From: Cordilura impudica
Taxonomy: Eukaryota > Arthropoda > Insecta > Diptera > Scathophagidae
DNA: 64,000 nucleotides
Reading direction: 5' to 3'
Assembly (NCBI GenBank): GCA_963682025.1
Contig: OY821519.1
Span: 110,983,764 to 111,047,763, forward strand
Part shown: in pieces, positions 9,922 through 20,431 of the stretch
Numbering within the stretch: position 1 is the first letter of the stretch
Layout: each line of letters starts with the position of its first letter
The notes under the pieces: model-generated
Database searches by the model: none
What the model was told of the DNA's origin: nothing
The model's input: only the letters and a program-made list of their open reading frames with translations
Made by a program: the position numbers and the translations under genes

Positions 9922-10424
9922 TCTAAATCCGTTATATTTGGATACGAATCATTGCTATTATAATCGAAATATCTCCAATAAACATCGGTGAAATTGAAAA
10001 ATGTTTGTCTCGATTTCGTTTCCGTACATACAGTAACAGACGGGAAAGGTATTTGCCATACCGGCGTAGATTTCTCAGCAAAACTCACAATTACCGGATT
10101 GTTATTCCATTTCCACCAGATATTCATTGTCAAGGAGGCGCAAAGATAAATAGACAATACAAATACCATAATCCAAAATAATCTAAAAAATCACACATTT
10201 ATTTTCCATTGTACGCTATTTTACTTTTTGTACCTCTCAAGCCATGGTCGCTTTTGTTCACCCAAATACTTGATACCGTGGATAGTACTGTTATCACAAT
10301 ATTCCGAGAAAATAGCCCAAGCTGCCTGCGAAGGTTTGCCATATTTAATCTGTTGTTTAGTATCAACATCTTCATCACTGTCAATATCAATTGTTCCCTT
10401 AAACGCAGTTATTGTTGTAGCCAT
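9922..10424 (-). CDS. Pickpocket-type DEG/ENaC sodium channel, first two coding exons (partial)
   Basis: DEG/ENaC channels are trimeric, amiloride-type sodium channels of the plasma membrane, and insect pickpockets act in sensory and epithelial cells. Exon A (10424-10234) starts at ATG and encodes an acidic N-terminus, then FSEYCDNSTIHGIKYLG with the conserved HG gating motif (residues 49-50). Intron 10233-10183 (51 bp, GT...TTTTTTAG) joins in frame. Exon B (10182-9922) encodes TM1 (about residues 65-89, LFWIMVFVLSIYLCASL) and the post-TM1 motif FPSVTVCTE. It ends at a strong GTAAGTAT donor. About 150 residues are present; the cysteine-rich loop and TM2 are absent. No stop or frameshift is seen, so it looks like a live gene. 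The exact pickpocket paralogue is undetermined. Confidence 0.85.
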
Positions 10425-10440
10425 CAATGCAGCCCGCTTC
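10425..10440 (-). other. Probable 5'UTR segment with upstream acceptor
   Basis: On the minus strand CTTCTTCTCCAATCAG ends at 10441, just before GAAGCGGGCTGCATTG and the ATG. This is a good pyrimidine-rich acceptor, suggesting a spliced 5'UTR. Alternatively the frame could extend upstream into another coding exon. Confidence 0.45.
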
Positions 10441-10441
10441 C

Positions 10442-11456
10442 TGATTGGAGAAGAAGAGTGTAACAAGACATTCTGTTATTGGAGGTGGTAGAATTTTTTT
10501 TACAAAATTCATTTAGTAACACAAAAATACCATTGCAATGAAGTTTTAAACATAGACTCCGTTGATGGCTTAGTCTCTATGCGCTTTGCAGGCTCCATCT
10601 TGCCTGTCAAAGGTTATCCGTATTTTTTGGTGCGAAACGTACGATTTTAACACTATCACATTTAATCAGTAACTAGGAAAATATACATTGAGTTTACTCA
10701 TTTTATATGTCCCGAAAAGTAATTCACATTTGCTAGCGAAAGGTGCGGTTTTCTTATCGCATTAGTGTTAACATAGCAAACGCATCGTATTACACCTAAG
10801 GGATTCTATAGTAATCTTATGGTAGACAGGCTCTTGGGAGATGTATTTTTTTTTCTTCTTATTAGTTTAGGTGAAATCATACACGCAAACACTGTCCAAA
10901 TAGTATGTGTCATCTGAAATTTTTAGCACCCGACATGTTTAATTTCAGAGCACTGCAGCTTGTCTTACATACATGTTGAGACCATCCTTATATATTTTTA
11001 ATAACATAATAAAAACAAATTTATAAATATAACAATACCACAAATATTAAATACGAATCATACTAAACAACTATATGTAAACATAGCATGTCATTGATTT
11101 AAAAACTAAATCTTAAAAAAATATATAATTCTTCTTTTAAAGTCCGGTTACTTTTTCAGCAAAGGGTATTTGTAAAAGGATTAATCCAAGCGAACACATA
11201 AAATAATTTGAAAATTTAAATGCTACAAAAAGCAATCTTTAGTTTTAGTTCACATTAAAATAAGTAAAATGAAGTCGGTCTTAGCCGACTGAATGTTAAC
11301 CTAATCATGAGTTTCGGGAAAAGATCTTAGCTCCACCTTTGCTGAGGTCATAATTGTTATACTTTTAATGTTGACGTTAGCCCTTTGTTACTCCACAGAA
11401 TAGTTTTCAATAAAAATGAAAATTTGGTTGTTTTCAGAAGAACATTATATTTGTAT
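10442..11456. other. Region upstream of the pickpocket exons
   Basis: About 1 kb without a recognisable gene. It should hold a 5'UTR intron or promoter of the minus-strand channel gene. At 11273-11289, GTCGGTCTTAGCCGAC is a stray palindromic end of the INE-1-like family. Confidence 0.35.
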
Positions 11457-13660
11457 ATAAAAGAGTTGCGTAGGTGATCATCATCGCCCAGCCCAAACCC
11501 TTCGATCCAGAAACTTGGAATTTGGCTGTAGGTTCCCTGTCGGCGTAAATATCTCCTAAGAAAGTACTTTTAGAAATTCATACATTAAGGGAGTAAAACG
11601 GTCAAAAAGAGGAAAATGATAACAATTGAATTTAGGAATATGAAATTTTGTGTGTGGACTCCTTCCGAAAAACAACCATTGGCTCAGGATTAATTTTTTT
11701 TTTCGAAATTTGGCCAAAAAGGTAAACATATTAAACATTCCTAACATATTAACCTATATATAAATTTTGGTAGACTCCACCGAATAAAAGGGCACCAGTC
11801 AATAATTAATGTATTACTAATTCTAACGTCTAGGGGAGGCAAAACGGCCAAAATGGGGAAAGAGTCTACATTTGGTATCGTCTAAACAAACGATTTTAAA
11901 ATATAGTTTGTGGATTCCACTAGAGATTGAAGCATCAGATCAGAATATATGAGTACTTTTGGAACCTAATATGAATATAATATTGGTGCTTAAATGGAGT
12001 AGGTGGCAATACATTGGAAACTTTAATAAATTCTTACGCGTTTAGTCCTAAATATATGTATATTTTTGCGAAATCAACTTTTGGTGTGTTCTCTATTGAA
12101 AGATTTCAAATTTGTTACAAAAAAGTATAGTTAAATAATCTAACCCATAAAAACAAAGTTTTTTATTAAAACTCTTTCTTTTCTAATGAAGTTTTATTAA
12201 CTCTTTCTTTCCTTATGCATATGAGTTCTGAATCTCTCCGTGACTGTGCATGACTTTGCGTGACTATTTTAAAACTAAGCTTTGGTCACAAGTCTATGGA
12301 CAACGTTTCAGATCACTCGGATGAGGGGAAGTGAGGTTTTAATATCTCCGCGACTGTGCATGACTGTGTGTGGCTATGTCGATGTTAATCTTTTTTCACA
12401 GCAATTCTAGCGACCAAGTTTCCAATCGACCGGATATGAGGAAATGGGTTTTTCAGATTGACTGGATAAGGGAAAATCCGTTTTAAATCCCTCCGTGACT
12501 GTGCGTGGCCATGCGTGACTGTGCGTGACTAAGTCAAAGTTATGTCAAAATCAAAGTATATGGACCAAGTTTTAAATTTTTTTTTTCTTTTTAGATCACT
12601 CCGTGACTGTGCGTGACTATACGTGACTACCCCAAAATTAACCTGTAGTCAGAACAAGACTATGGGCCAAGTTTCAGATTAATTTGATAAGGGGGAATGG
12701 GGTTGACGACACCCAAGCAGACAGACACAGACAGACGGACAGACAGAGAGTATGAGTTAAAAGAAAAAGTTTAAAAAATTGGATTAACGAAAAAAAATAC
12801 TTTTTTTTTAGTAATGCCAAAACAGTGGAAACTTTTATACTTCTTTGCCAGAGTTCATTAAAACAATCAAAATGGAGAAATATGCGAAAAAAATTTTAAA
12901 AATCTTAACCTTTATGGAAATATTTATAGATTCTGAAGTTCAGTTTTAATTATAATAATATAATGGCAAAAATAAAGTTTTCTGGAGAGTTAAAAACCAG
13001 AATAAAAGAAGATTTTAGTGCTGGTCGTAACTGAAAAGATATTTGTGAGAAATATTCTATGAATAATGCTATATTTTCATTTTATTATGGCGCAGGCCCC
13101 CTAAAACGAGTGAAAGAGAGAATAATTTAATAGCAGGAGAGTTTAAAGATGTCAAAAAATGATACGCAAAGAGGTCAGTATGAACCTAAAAGTAAAACTA
13201 TGTACTCGAACTGTTTCCCGACGAGCAATTGATATCAGATAAAAATCATCTGGCTAGCATTAATTTTACTAAAGAACACATGAACTGGAATTGGAATATT
13301 GTTGGTGAAAAAATTTAGTATTTAAACGGTCATAAAATATACTTATATCCACACAGGACCAAACACTTGGCGATCTTACTATAATAATCTAATACAAGCG
13401 CTCGGTATAAAAATCATCCACCCCAAACCACGGCCTTCATATATACAACAATGTTATTGTAAAATAAGGGGTTTCCATTGTTTTGTCAACAGAAAAAAAA
13501 AAATGAAAATTTTAAGTTTCATTATTTTTTTCTAAAGTTAAATGTTTAAATTAATAAAAGAGTTTTTAATTTTATCATCAAAATTTTTATGGCATTGATC
13601 GTCGAAATCAAATATATATTTTGTTAAAAGCTTTTATCGTATTATCACTCGCACTATATT
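11457..13660. repeat. 2.2-kb repeat unit, copy 1
   Basis: Begins AAAAGAGTTGCGTAGG, then CATCGCCCAGCCCAAAC, and ends near ATTATCACTCGCACTATATT. A second copy starts at 14441. Shared blocks include GAATATGAAATTTTGTGTG, ATTCTAACGTCTAGGGGAGG and the Tc1 remnant. Only this copy has the CCGTGACTGTGCATGACT array (about 12180-12760), a degenerate tandem of roughly 130 bp units. Non-coding. Confidence 0.65.
12815..13488 (+). mobile_element. Tc1-like transposon remnant, copy 1
   Basis: The ends TGCCAAAACAGTGGAAAC (12815-12832) and GTTTCCATTGTTTTGTCA (13471-13488) form an imperfect inverted repeat. From ATG at 12963 the frame reads MAKIKFSGELKTRI...KDICEKYSMN, an N-terminal helix-turn-helix of Tc1 type. 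Later HLASINFTKEHMNWNWN matches the linker before the DDE domain. Large deletions and stops remove the catalytic core. Confidence 0.55.
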
Positions 13661-14414
13661 TATACCCTATACCGCTATGTAGCTTGGGTATATTGACTTT
13701 GTGCTAGTGTTTGTAATTACCAAAAATATTTGACCCATCTTAAATTCTACCGATCGAATCATATTCAGTAACTGATTCGATTTAACGATGTCCGTCCTTC
13801 TGTGTGTCCATGTAAACCTTGTAATCAAACTGCAGATCGCAAATATAACTGTGTTTTGATGAAATTTTGCATGTAAGCTTTCACTGGCCATAGGATGAAC
13901 GCTGATGCAATTGGTGCGAATAGGCCCATGTTCAGACCTAGCCCCCATACAAATTACCCCTATGAAATCGACATAAATTGCCATAAGATCCAAATTGTCA
14001 TATAGATCTTACTCAAATTGGGTTTGTATGCGTTTATTACATCCATTAATGAGTAGTCTAAAAATGATCCCTGGGACAACTCATAGTCACAGGCCCCACT
14101 TAATCTATAAAAAAACAAAAATACTACACTGATTCATCTCAAATTTTCTTTGTATATATTTTTGCAAAAGACAACAGACTTTACCAACCATGGTCAGGAT
14201 CGGTCCATTTTCGGACCTAGTCCCCATATAGATATAGCATCCGATATGAACTTTTTCATATCTGAAGCCAAAAAAATGAATAAAAATGCCACTCAAATTT
14301 GGTTTATGCTTATTTTCTATTTCCAGTTAGTTGGGCCTATGAGATAGGGTCTCTAAACACATGGTATAGGGTATAATATTGTCGGTCTCGACCGACTATA
14401 ATTTTCTTACTTGT
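13661..14414 (-). repeat. INE-1-like dispersed repeat, copy 2
   Basis: Inverted relative to copy 1. It starts ATACCCTATACCGCTATG, includes ATTTAACGATGTCCGTCC, and ends GTCGGTCTCGACCGACTATA, then ACTTG. It separates the two 2.2-kb units. The short frames here are shadows without protein evidence. Confidence 0.65.
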
Positions 14415-14440
14415 TTTTTATTGTTTTATTTGTTTTATTA

Positions 14441-16680
14441 TAAAAGAGTTGCGAGGATAATCATCGCCCAGCCCAAACCATTCGACCCAAAAGCTTGAAA
14501 TTTAGATCGTAGGTTCCTCTCTCGGCGTAAAGATACACTAAGAACGGATTTTTAAAAATTCGTACATTAACGGGGTAAAAGCGGACAAAAATGGTTAAAA
14601 TGGTAACAAATTAATCTAGGAATATGAAATTTTGTGTGTAGACTCCATTAGAGAAAAAAATGTGGGCTCAGAACCAATTTTTTCGAAATTCGGCCATTTA
14701 AGGGGGAAAAAACGGCCAAAAAATGTAAAAATTTTACCTTTATGTATCTTCTTCACATATTAACTTTGAACTTTGTTATACAGTCTCCACCGAATACGTG
14801 GGCATCAGTCAATAATGATTTTATTGCTAATTCTAACGTCTAGGGGAGGAAAAACGGCCAAAAAAGGAAAAATTTTATATTTGGTATCTACTAAACAAAA
14901 GAATGTAGGAATATGAAATATAGTATGTGGATTCCAATAGAGATAGAAACATCAGATAAGAGGAAAACTTTTGGATGATAAGTGCGGTTAAAAGGGCCCG
15001 TAAATGTAAAAGGGGACCTTTTTCCATCTTCTCTACAAAGTAATTTAGGAATACGAAATTTTACATGTAGATTCTATCAGAGACACACCCATCGCCAAAG
15101 AATAAAAAAAATGTTTAAATTCGACCAAAAAAGGGGAAAATTGTAACAAATAAATCAATGAATATGAAATTTGGTGTACAGACTCCAACAGAGAAACCAA
15201 TATGGGCCCAGGATTATTTTTTTCAAAATTCGGCCATTTAAGGAAAAAAAAAACTGACAAAAAGGTAAAAATTGTACCTTGCTGCATTTTTTAACATATT
15301 ATTTAATTAATCTATATATATGAATTTTGGTATACAGATTCCACCAAATATTTGAGAGACTACTAATTTAAAAATTATCTTTAATTAAAAAAAAAACCCA
15401 TTTACTGAAAAATAAAATTCTAAAAAATAATTTTTATTAACAATTCTATTGACCTTATTTTTGTGAATTCTTTTTTGGTTTGAGACTGAACTAATTACAT
15501 ATTTGACTAAGCGGAGAGAAAGGGGGAAAATGGTAACAAATGAATCTAGGAATATGAAATTTGGTGCGTAGACTTCGTTCGAGAGACAAACATGGGCTCA
15601 GGATTAATTTTTCCTAAATTCGGCCATTTAAGGGAAAAAACGCACATAAAGGTTAAAAATTGTACCTTTCTGCATCTTCTTAACATATTAATATATGTAT
15701 ATATACCTGAGTTTTGGTATACACACTCTACCGAATACGTGGGTATCAGTCCAGAATGAATTTATTGCTAATTCTAACGTCTAGGGAGGAAAAACGGACA
15801 AAAAGGGGAAAATTCTACATTTGCTATCTTCTAGACAAACGAATATCAAATATAGTTTGTGGATAGAAACATCAAATGAAACGAAATCTTTTGGAAATTC
15901 GGCTCTTAAAACGGGGTAAAAACGGCCCGTAAATGTAAGATTTTGTAATAAAATAATTGTTTTTTTTGCGGAATCGCTATTTGGTGTGTTCTATTTGGAA
16001 GACAACACATTTGTTACAAAAAATACAATTAAAAAAATAGATAAGCGAAAAAGAAATATTTTTTAGAGATGCCAAATTAGTGGAAACTGTTAAACTTCTT
16101 TACCGGAGTTGACTAAAATAATAAAAATAGAAGAACGAGTGAAAGAAACTATAAAAATAAATCTTTGCCGTTATTTAAATACAGATTTTGACATTTTCTT
16201 TCAATTATTATAAAATAATGGCAAGAATAAAGTTTTATGAAGAGTTAAAAACCAGAATAATAGATGATTTTCATGATGGTGGTAAGCAAAAGAATATTTG
16301 TGAGAAATATTCTATGAATAAATCCATGAAATCGTCTAACAAGCATTAATCTTGCTAAAAAAAAAGAACGAACTAGAATTAGAATACTGTTGACGAATAA
16401 CGTTGGCGAAAAATATTTGAATTGCCACAAAACGGTATAAGGAGCATCTACCCACCAAGGCCATGTGTTATTGTATAGTAAATGTTTCCATCGTTATGTC
16501 AACAGCATAAAAATGAATACTTTTAAGTTTTGTTAATTTTTTCTGAAGTTATTGTAATATTTCCTTTTTTTTTTAAATAGTTTTTAATTTTATGATAAAA
16601 TTTTTTGATATTGACCGTCCAAGTCGTCAAAATCATATTTTGTTAAGTTTCCATCGTATTGTCACTCACACCATATTTCT
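14441..16680. repeat. 2.2-kb repeat unit, copy 2
   Basis: Starts AAAAGAGTTGCGAGGATAAT and ends near GTATTGTCACTCACACC. Internally it repeats a block of roughly 400-550 bp (AATATGAAATTTGGTG...GGCTCAGGATTA...TTCGGCCATTTAAGG) near 14620, 15165 and 15550. Non-coding apart from the Tc1 remnant. Confidence 0.65.
16070..16502 (+). mobile_element. Tc1-like transposon remnant, copy 2
   Basis: Same family as the remnant at 12815: left end TGCCAAATTAGTGGAAAC and right end GTTTCCATCGTTATGTCAAC. From ATG at 16218 it reads MARIKFYEELKTRI then KNICEKYSMN, after which the gene is deleted. It occupies the same relative place in unit 2, so it was present before the unit was copied. Confidence 0.55.
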
Positions 16681-16855
16681 TATTGTTTTTAAATATTTTT
16701 ATGGCTTAAATAATTGATATAATAAATACGCTAACAATGTAGTGGGTATACTGCTGGTAACACATATAATAATTACGCTAACAACGTAGCAGGTACATTG
16801 CTAGCATTTGAATATTTTAGTAATTATTTTGAATAAATTACTGTATTTAACGAAT

Positions 16856-17605
16856 TCATGCCCTACACCACTATATGGACAGGATATAATGAGTTTGTGC
16901 TTAGGTTTGTAACTACAATAAATATTTTACGTAGCCCACCTTTAGTTATACCGATCGATTCAGACCCATTTTCTGAGTCGATTTTGCAATCTCCGTCCGC
17001 ACGACTGTGTGTCTATGTAAACAATGTAATAAAACTACAGGTCGCAAATCTGAATACATCTTGATGGAATTTGGTAAATAAGCTTCCATCGGCCATAGCA
17101 CGAAAGATGTTGAAACTAGTGAAAATTGAAGAATGTTCAGATCTAGTCACTATACAAATGCCACAACGAGATGGACTTAAATTGCCATAAGTTCCAAAGA
17201 TCTCAGTGAAATTGATATTGTGTGTATCTATTACATCAGTTAATCAGTAGTCGACAATTCTTTGTCATAACCCACATATAAAGTTACTTCCCAATATAAG
17301 CTATCAAAAACAAATTTAGTACATATCTTTTTTGTACAAATTTGATTCGTTTATGTTTACAAAAATTAAGTTGCCAAATATGCTGAGGATCACTCCATTT
17401 TCCGACCTAGGCCCCATATAAGTATATCATCCAATATGAACATTTCCAGATCTTCAAGTAAATAAAATTAATAACAGTTCTACTGATATTTGGTTTATGC
17501 TTAATTTCTATACCCAAATAGTTGAACCTGAGGCTCTCGTAAAAACGCATGGTATAGTGTTTTGCATGGTCAGTCTAGACCGGCTACAGTCTCGTTATTT
17601 ATTTT
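16856..17605 (-). repeat. INE-1-like dispersed repeat, copy 3
   Basis: Starts ATGCCCTACACCACTATATG, contains CCGATCGATTCAGACCC, and ends GGTCAGTCTAGACCGGCTAC. It is preceded at 16735-16830 by an imperfect duplication of ACGCTAACAAYGTAG. It is more diverged than copy 2. Confidence 0.6.
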
Positions 17606-18459
17606 TTTGTATCGTTTGTTTAATTCAGTTATATACTCGTATTATTAAACTACATGATACGCCTTTTTAACTGTGTTATCAATTTGTTAATATATTTTTT
17701 AATTTAGAACAAAATACAATTATAGAATCTTTTACGTCTTTCCTAAATGGTTTTTCTAAATGCAATTTTATCTAAGTTTACGTTCTGCAAATAAAGTGTT
17801 TTGACATAAAAAATATTTTTGACTTTAACATTTATATTTAGAAATGTAGTTCTCCTGTCTAGGCTTCAAATATTTTATTTATTTATTCCATATTTATTTG
17901 CATTTTTATATGAAAAAAGCAGTAAGAGAGTTAAATCTTTGGTGCCCTCCACCCGTGCTTTAAACACAATATTATAAAAAACGTTATCAACACTAGAGTT
18001 AAAAGAGACTTCAAATTATAATGGCTAAATTTTTTACAATGATGTTTAAATTTAATAAGATACTCGTTCTTGACACAAATTTTAGGTATTTTCTAGGTTT
18101 TGTAATTGAAAGCAATTCTTAATTGTAAAAGCTTACAATCGCAGTTTTTGTTGCTTGTGTTAACGATGCATACACACTTATTTTGCTTGTTCTTGTTCAC
18201 AGTACAAAAAAAAATAGCAAAAGCAACAAGCAAGCAAAAGTATGTATGCATCGGTTATACGTATCAATTTCCACATGTTCTTATTTTATATGAAATTTTA
18301 TCGGAATATCTTTACATTTTCGTACTTCATTCCTCACGTATTCGGTTTAGCGGATCCAATTTCAATACCAAGCTGCTGCAGATTGTGACGAACATTTAAA
18401 CAGACAGGCAGACAGACAGACAGATAAACGCACATTGCCAAATTGAAGACTTACATCGG
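17606..18459. other. AT-rich spacer, no gene supported
   Basis: A plus-strand frame at 18106-18399 is open for 97 codons but has no motif or splice context. A GACAGACAGGCAGACAGACA run near 18400 is a simple repeat often adjacent to INE-1-like ends. Confidence 0.4.
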
Positions 18460-18840
18460 TCTGACAAACTGATATATTCCTTCTGCACAGTAGTGCGAAG
18501 GTTATGAATTACTGACTAATAATAAATACACACAAACCCAATTTGACCGAGATCTATATGACAGTTTGCATCTCATGGCAATTTAAGTCGATCTCATAAG
18601 GGTCACTTAGATGTGGACGAGGTGTGAACATACATCAATTTTCACTAACATTCGTCCTATGGTGGACAGAAGCGTATATACCAAATTCCATCAAAATATG
18701 TACATATACACAAGTCTACTCAGTTATTATGAGTCGATTGGTATGATAAAAGATGGGTCTAGGTCAAATATTTTTGGTAGTTACAGACATCAACACAACT
18801 CATTATGCCCTGACCATGGATTGGTATAGAGTATATACAT
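18460..18840 (+). repeat. INE-1-like repeat, partial copy 4
   Basis: Contains CCAATTTGACCGAGATCTAT, GGCAATTTAAGTCGATCTCA and AAGATGGGTCTAGGTCAAAT in the family order, ending near GGTATAGAGTATA. The 5' part is missing. Confidence 0.55.
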
Positions 18841-19262
18841 AGACATATATAAGCGTATACCACATAATTTTCAGCGCTGTATATTTTGGGCTATTGTAAA
18901 TATGGGAAAGCAAAAGATTCGTCGATTTGTGCAATAATTGGTCAATTTTCCCCAAAAAGGTGAAAAAAATCCACAAAAATTCACGAAACGTCCCCTGGCG
19001 GCTGTTAGAAATAAAAATAAATGTGAAAAAACCCAAAAACCGCCAGTGTAAACATTTTCACTAATTTCTTTACATTTGAATGAGTATTAAGGGAAATATC
19101 ATGAAAATATCGTCATCGAAATTTTAGCAGGCTCGAAAATGATCTTAGAGGTATGGTTCCTTTGGCAAATATACATACCATGACCCATAGTACCAGAATC
19201 GCGATGAACCCATGGAATATACATAATTGACCCACCCGAATATATATAATAGGGTGACAGCC
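18841..19262. other. Spacer, no gene seen
   Basis: AT-rich with no recognised element. It leads into the left arm of the large palindrome. Confidence 0.4.
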
Positions 19263-20385
19263 AAATTTTTTTTCTTTTGGAATTTAAAGACATGCGGATC
19301 GGATTACTGTGGCATTGGATCTAAACCTTTAGTGCGAAAAATTTGAACCAAATCGGACAATGCTTTCTGAACGCGCATTGAGTTCAATGTTCAACTATGC
19401 ATTTATATGTTAAAATTATCCAAAAAAAAATTATTTTTCACCAAAATTTTGATATTAATAATGGCATTTCAATTAAATTAATTAATAGACCATAAATGCG
19501 CCGCAGACCACTTGATTAAGAAAATCGAGCTCACATTTTTAAAGACATTGAAATATTTCCAACAACAACATTTCTGCATTCCCCTGATCCCTAAGTAATC
19601 ATACGTAAGGTATATTGCAGCTCGCCTATTGCTATGCCGCTCTAAATTAATGTCAAAACGGTACGTATTTTTTAGCACTATTTCAAAATCTCCAATTTCA
19701 CTTTTTCAAAAAATTTTTCAAGAAACTTTTAGAAATAAACGATTGGACCACAAGGCCTTTTTAACAAGATACATGTGATTAAAAATGCCAAATATGGCAG
19801 TTACTCTCATCTTAATTTGGCGAGGGCAGGGTTTTAATTTCAGCGGATTTGAAAAAAAATTTAATTTTTCATACTTTTTCAACTTTTAGGCAACATCTTT
19901 TTGGTGTTTTCATATTTCAAATATCTTTTATCAAAATATTATACTACTTCATATAGGTTCCCAATCTTGTAAATTAGGGTTACCTTAAAGCACTACAAAC
20001 TGACCCACATTAAGGTCAAAAGTCAAATTTAAGGAGATTTACATTTTTTAAAACAAAATATCGAAATAATGTATATCTGTAGAAGGATTTCAATAAAACT
20101 TGTTAATAATATTTTAGTTATTCAAAAGAATAACATTCTGGACTTATTATCTAATATTAACTCGTGGGATATCCTTGATGTCAAATTAACTATTTTCCTC
20201 ATCAGGATTTTTTTAAATAAAACAAATTTAATGTATTCATAAAATTCCACAAATTTATTCTTATTTTATAAAAATATGTAGATTAATTAGTTTTTATATT
20301 TAATACGGTACAAACAAATTTGTATATCGAGGGCTGATATTCAAGAAGTGCTATCTGCATCAATAATTATTTAAAAGAGAGCGTG
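19263..20385 (+). repeat. Left arm of 5.8-kb imperfect palindrome
   Basis: Matches the reverse complement of about 23950-25098 along its length. Paired landmarks are GTGCGAAAAATTTGAACCAA with the arm end, GAGCTCACATTTTTAAAGAC, GGTACGTATTTTTTAGCAC, AAGTCAAATTTAAGGAGA and GTGCTATCTGCATCAATAA. Divergence is substantial (many substitutions and small gaps). No gene is encoded. Confidence 0.8.
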
Positions 20386-20431
20386 TAAAACCAATTTATT
20401 AACAAGTAAGAAAATTATAGTCGGTCTAGAC

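Noticed and set aside
12180..12760. CRISPR-like array from regularly spaced CCGTGACTGTGC units
   Set aside because: Units are degenerate, spacing is irregular, spacers are themselves similar, and the context is a eukaryotic repeat.
18106..18399. 97-codon plus-strand frame
   Set aside because: No recognisable domain, poor start context, AT-driven composition rich in Leu/Phe/Ile.
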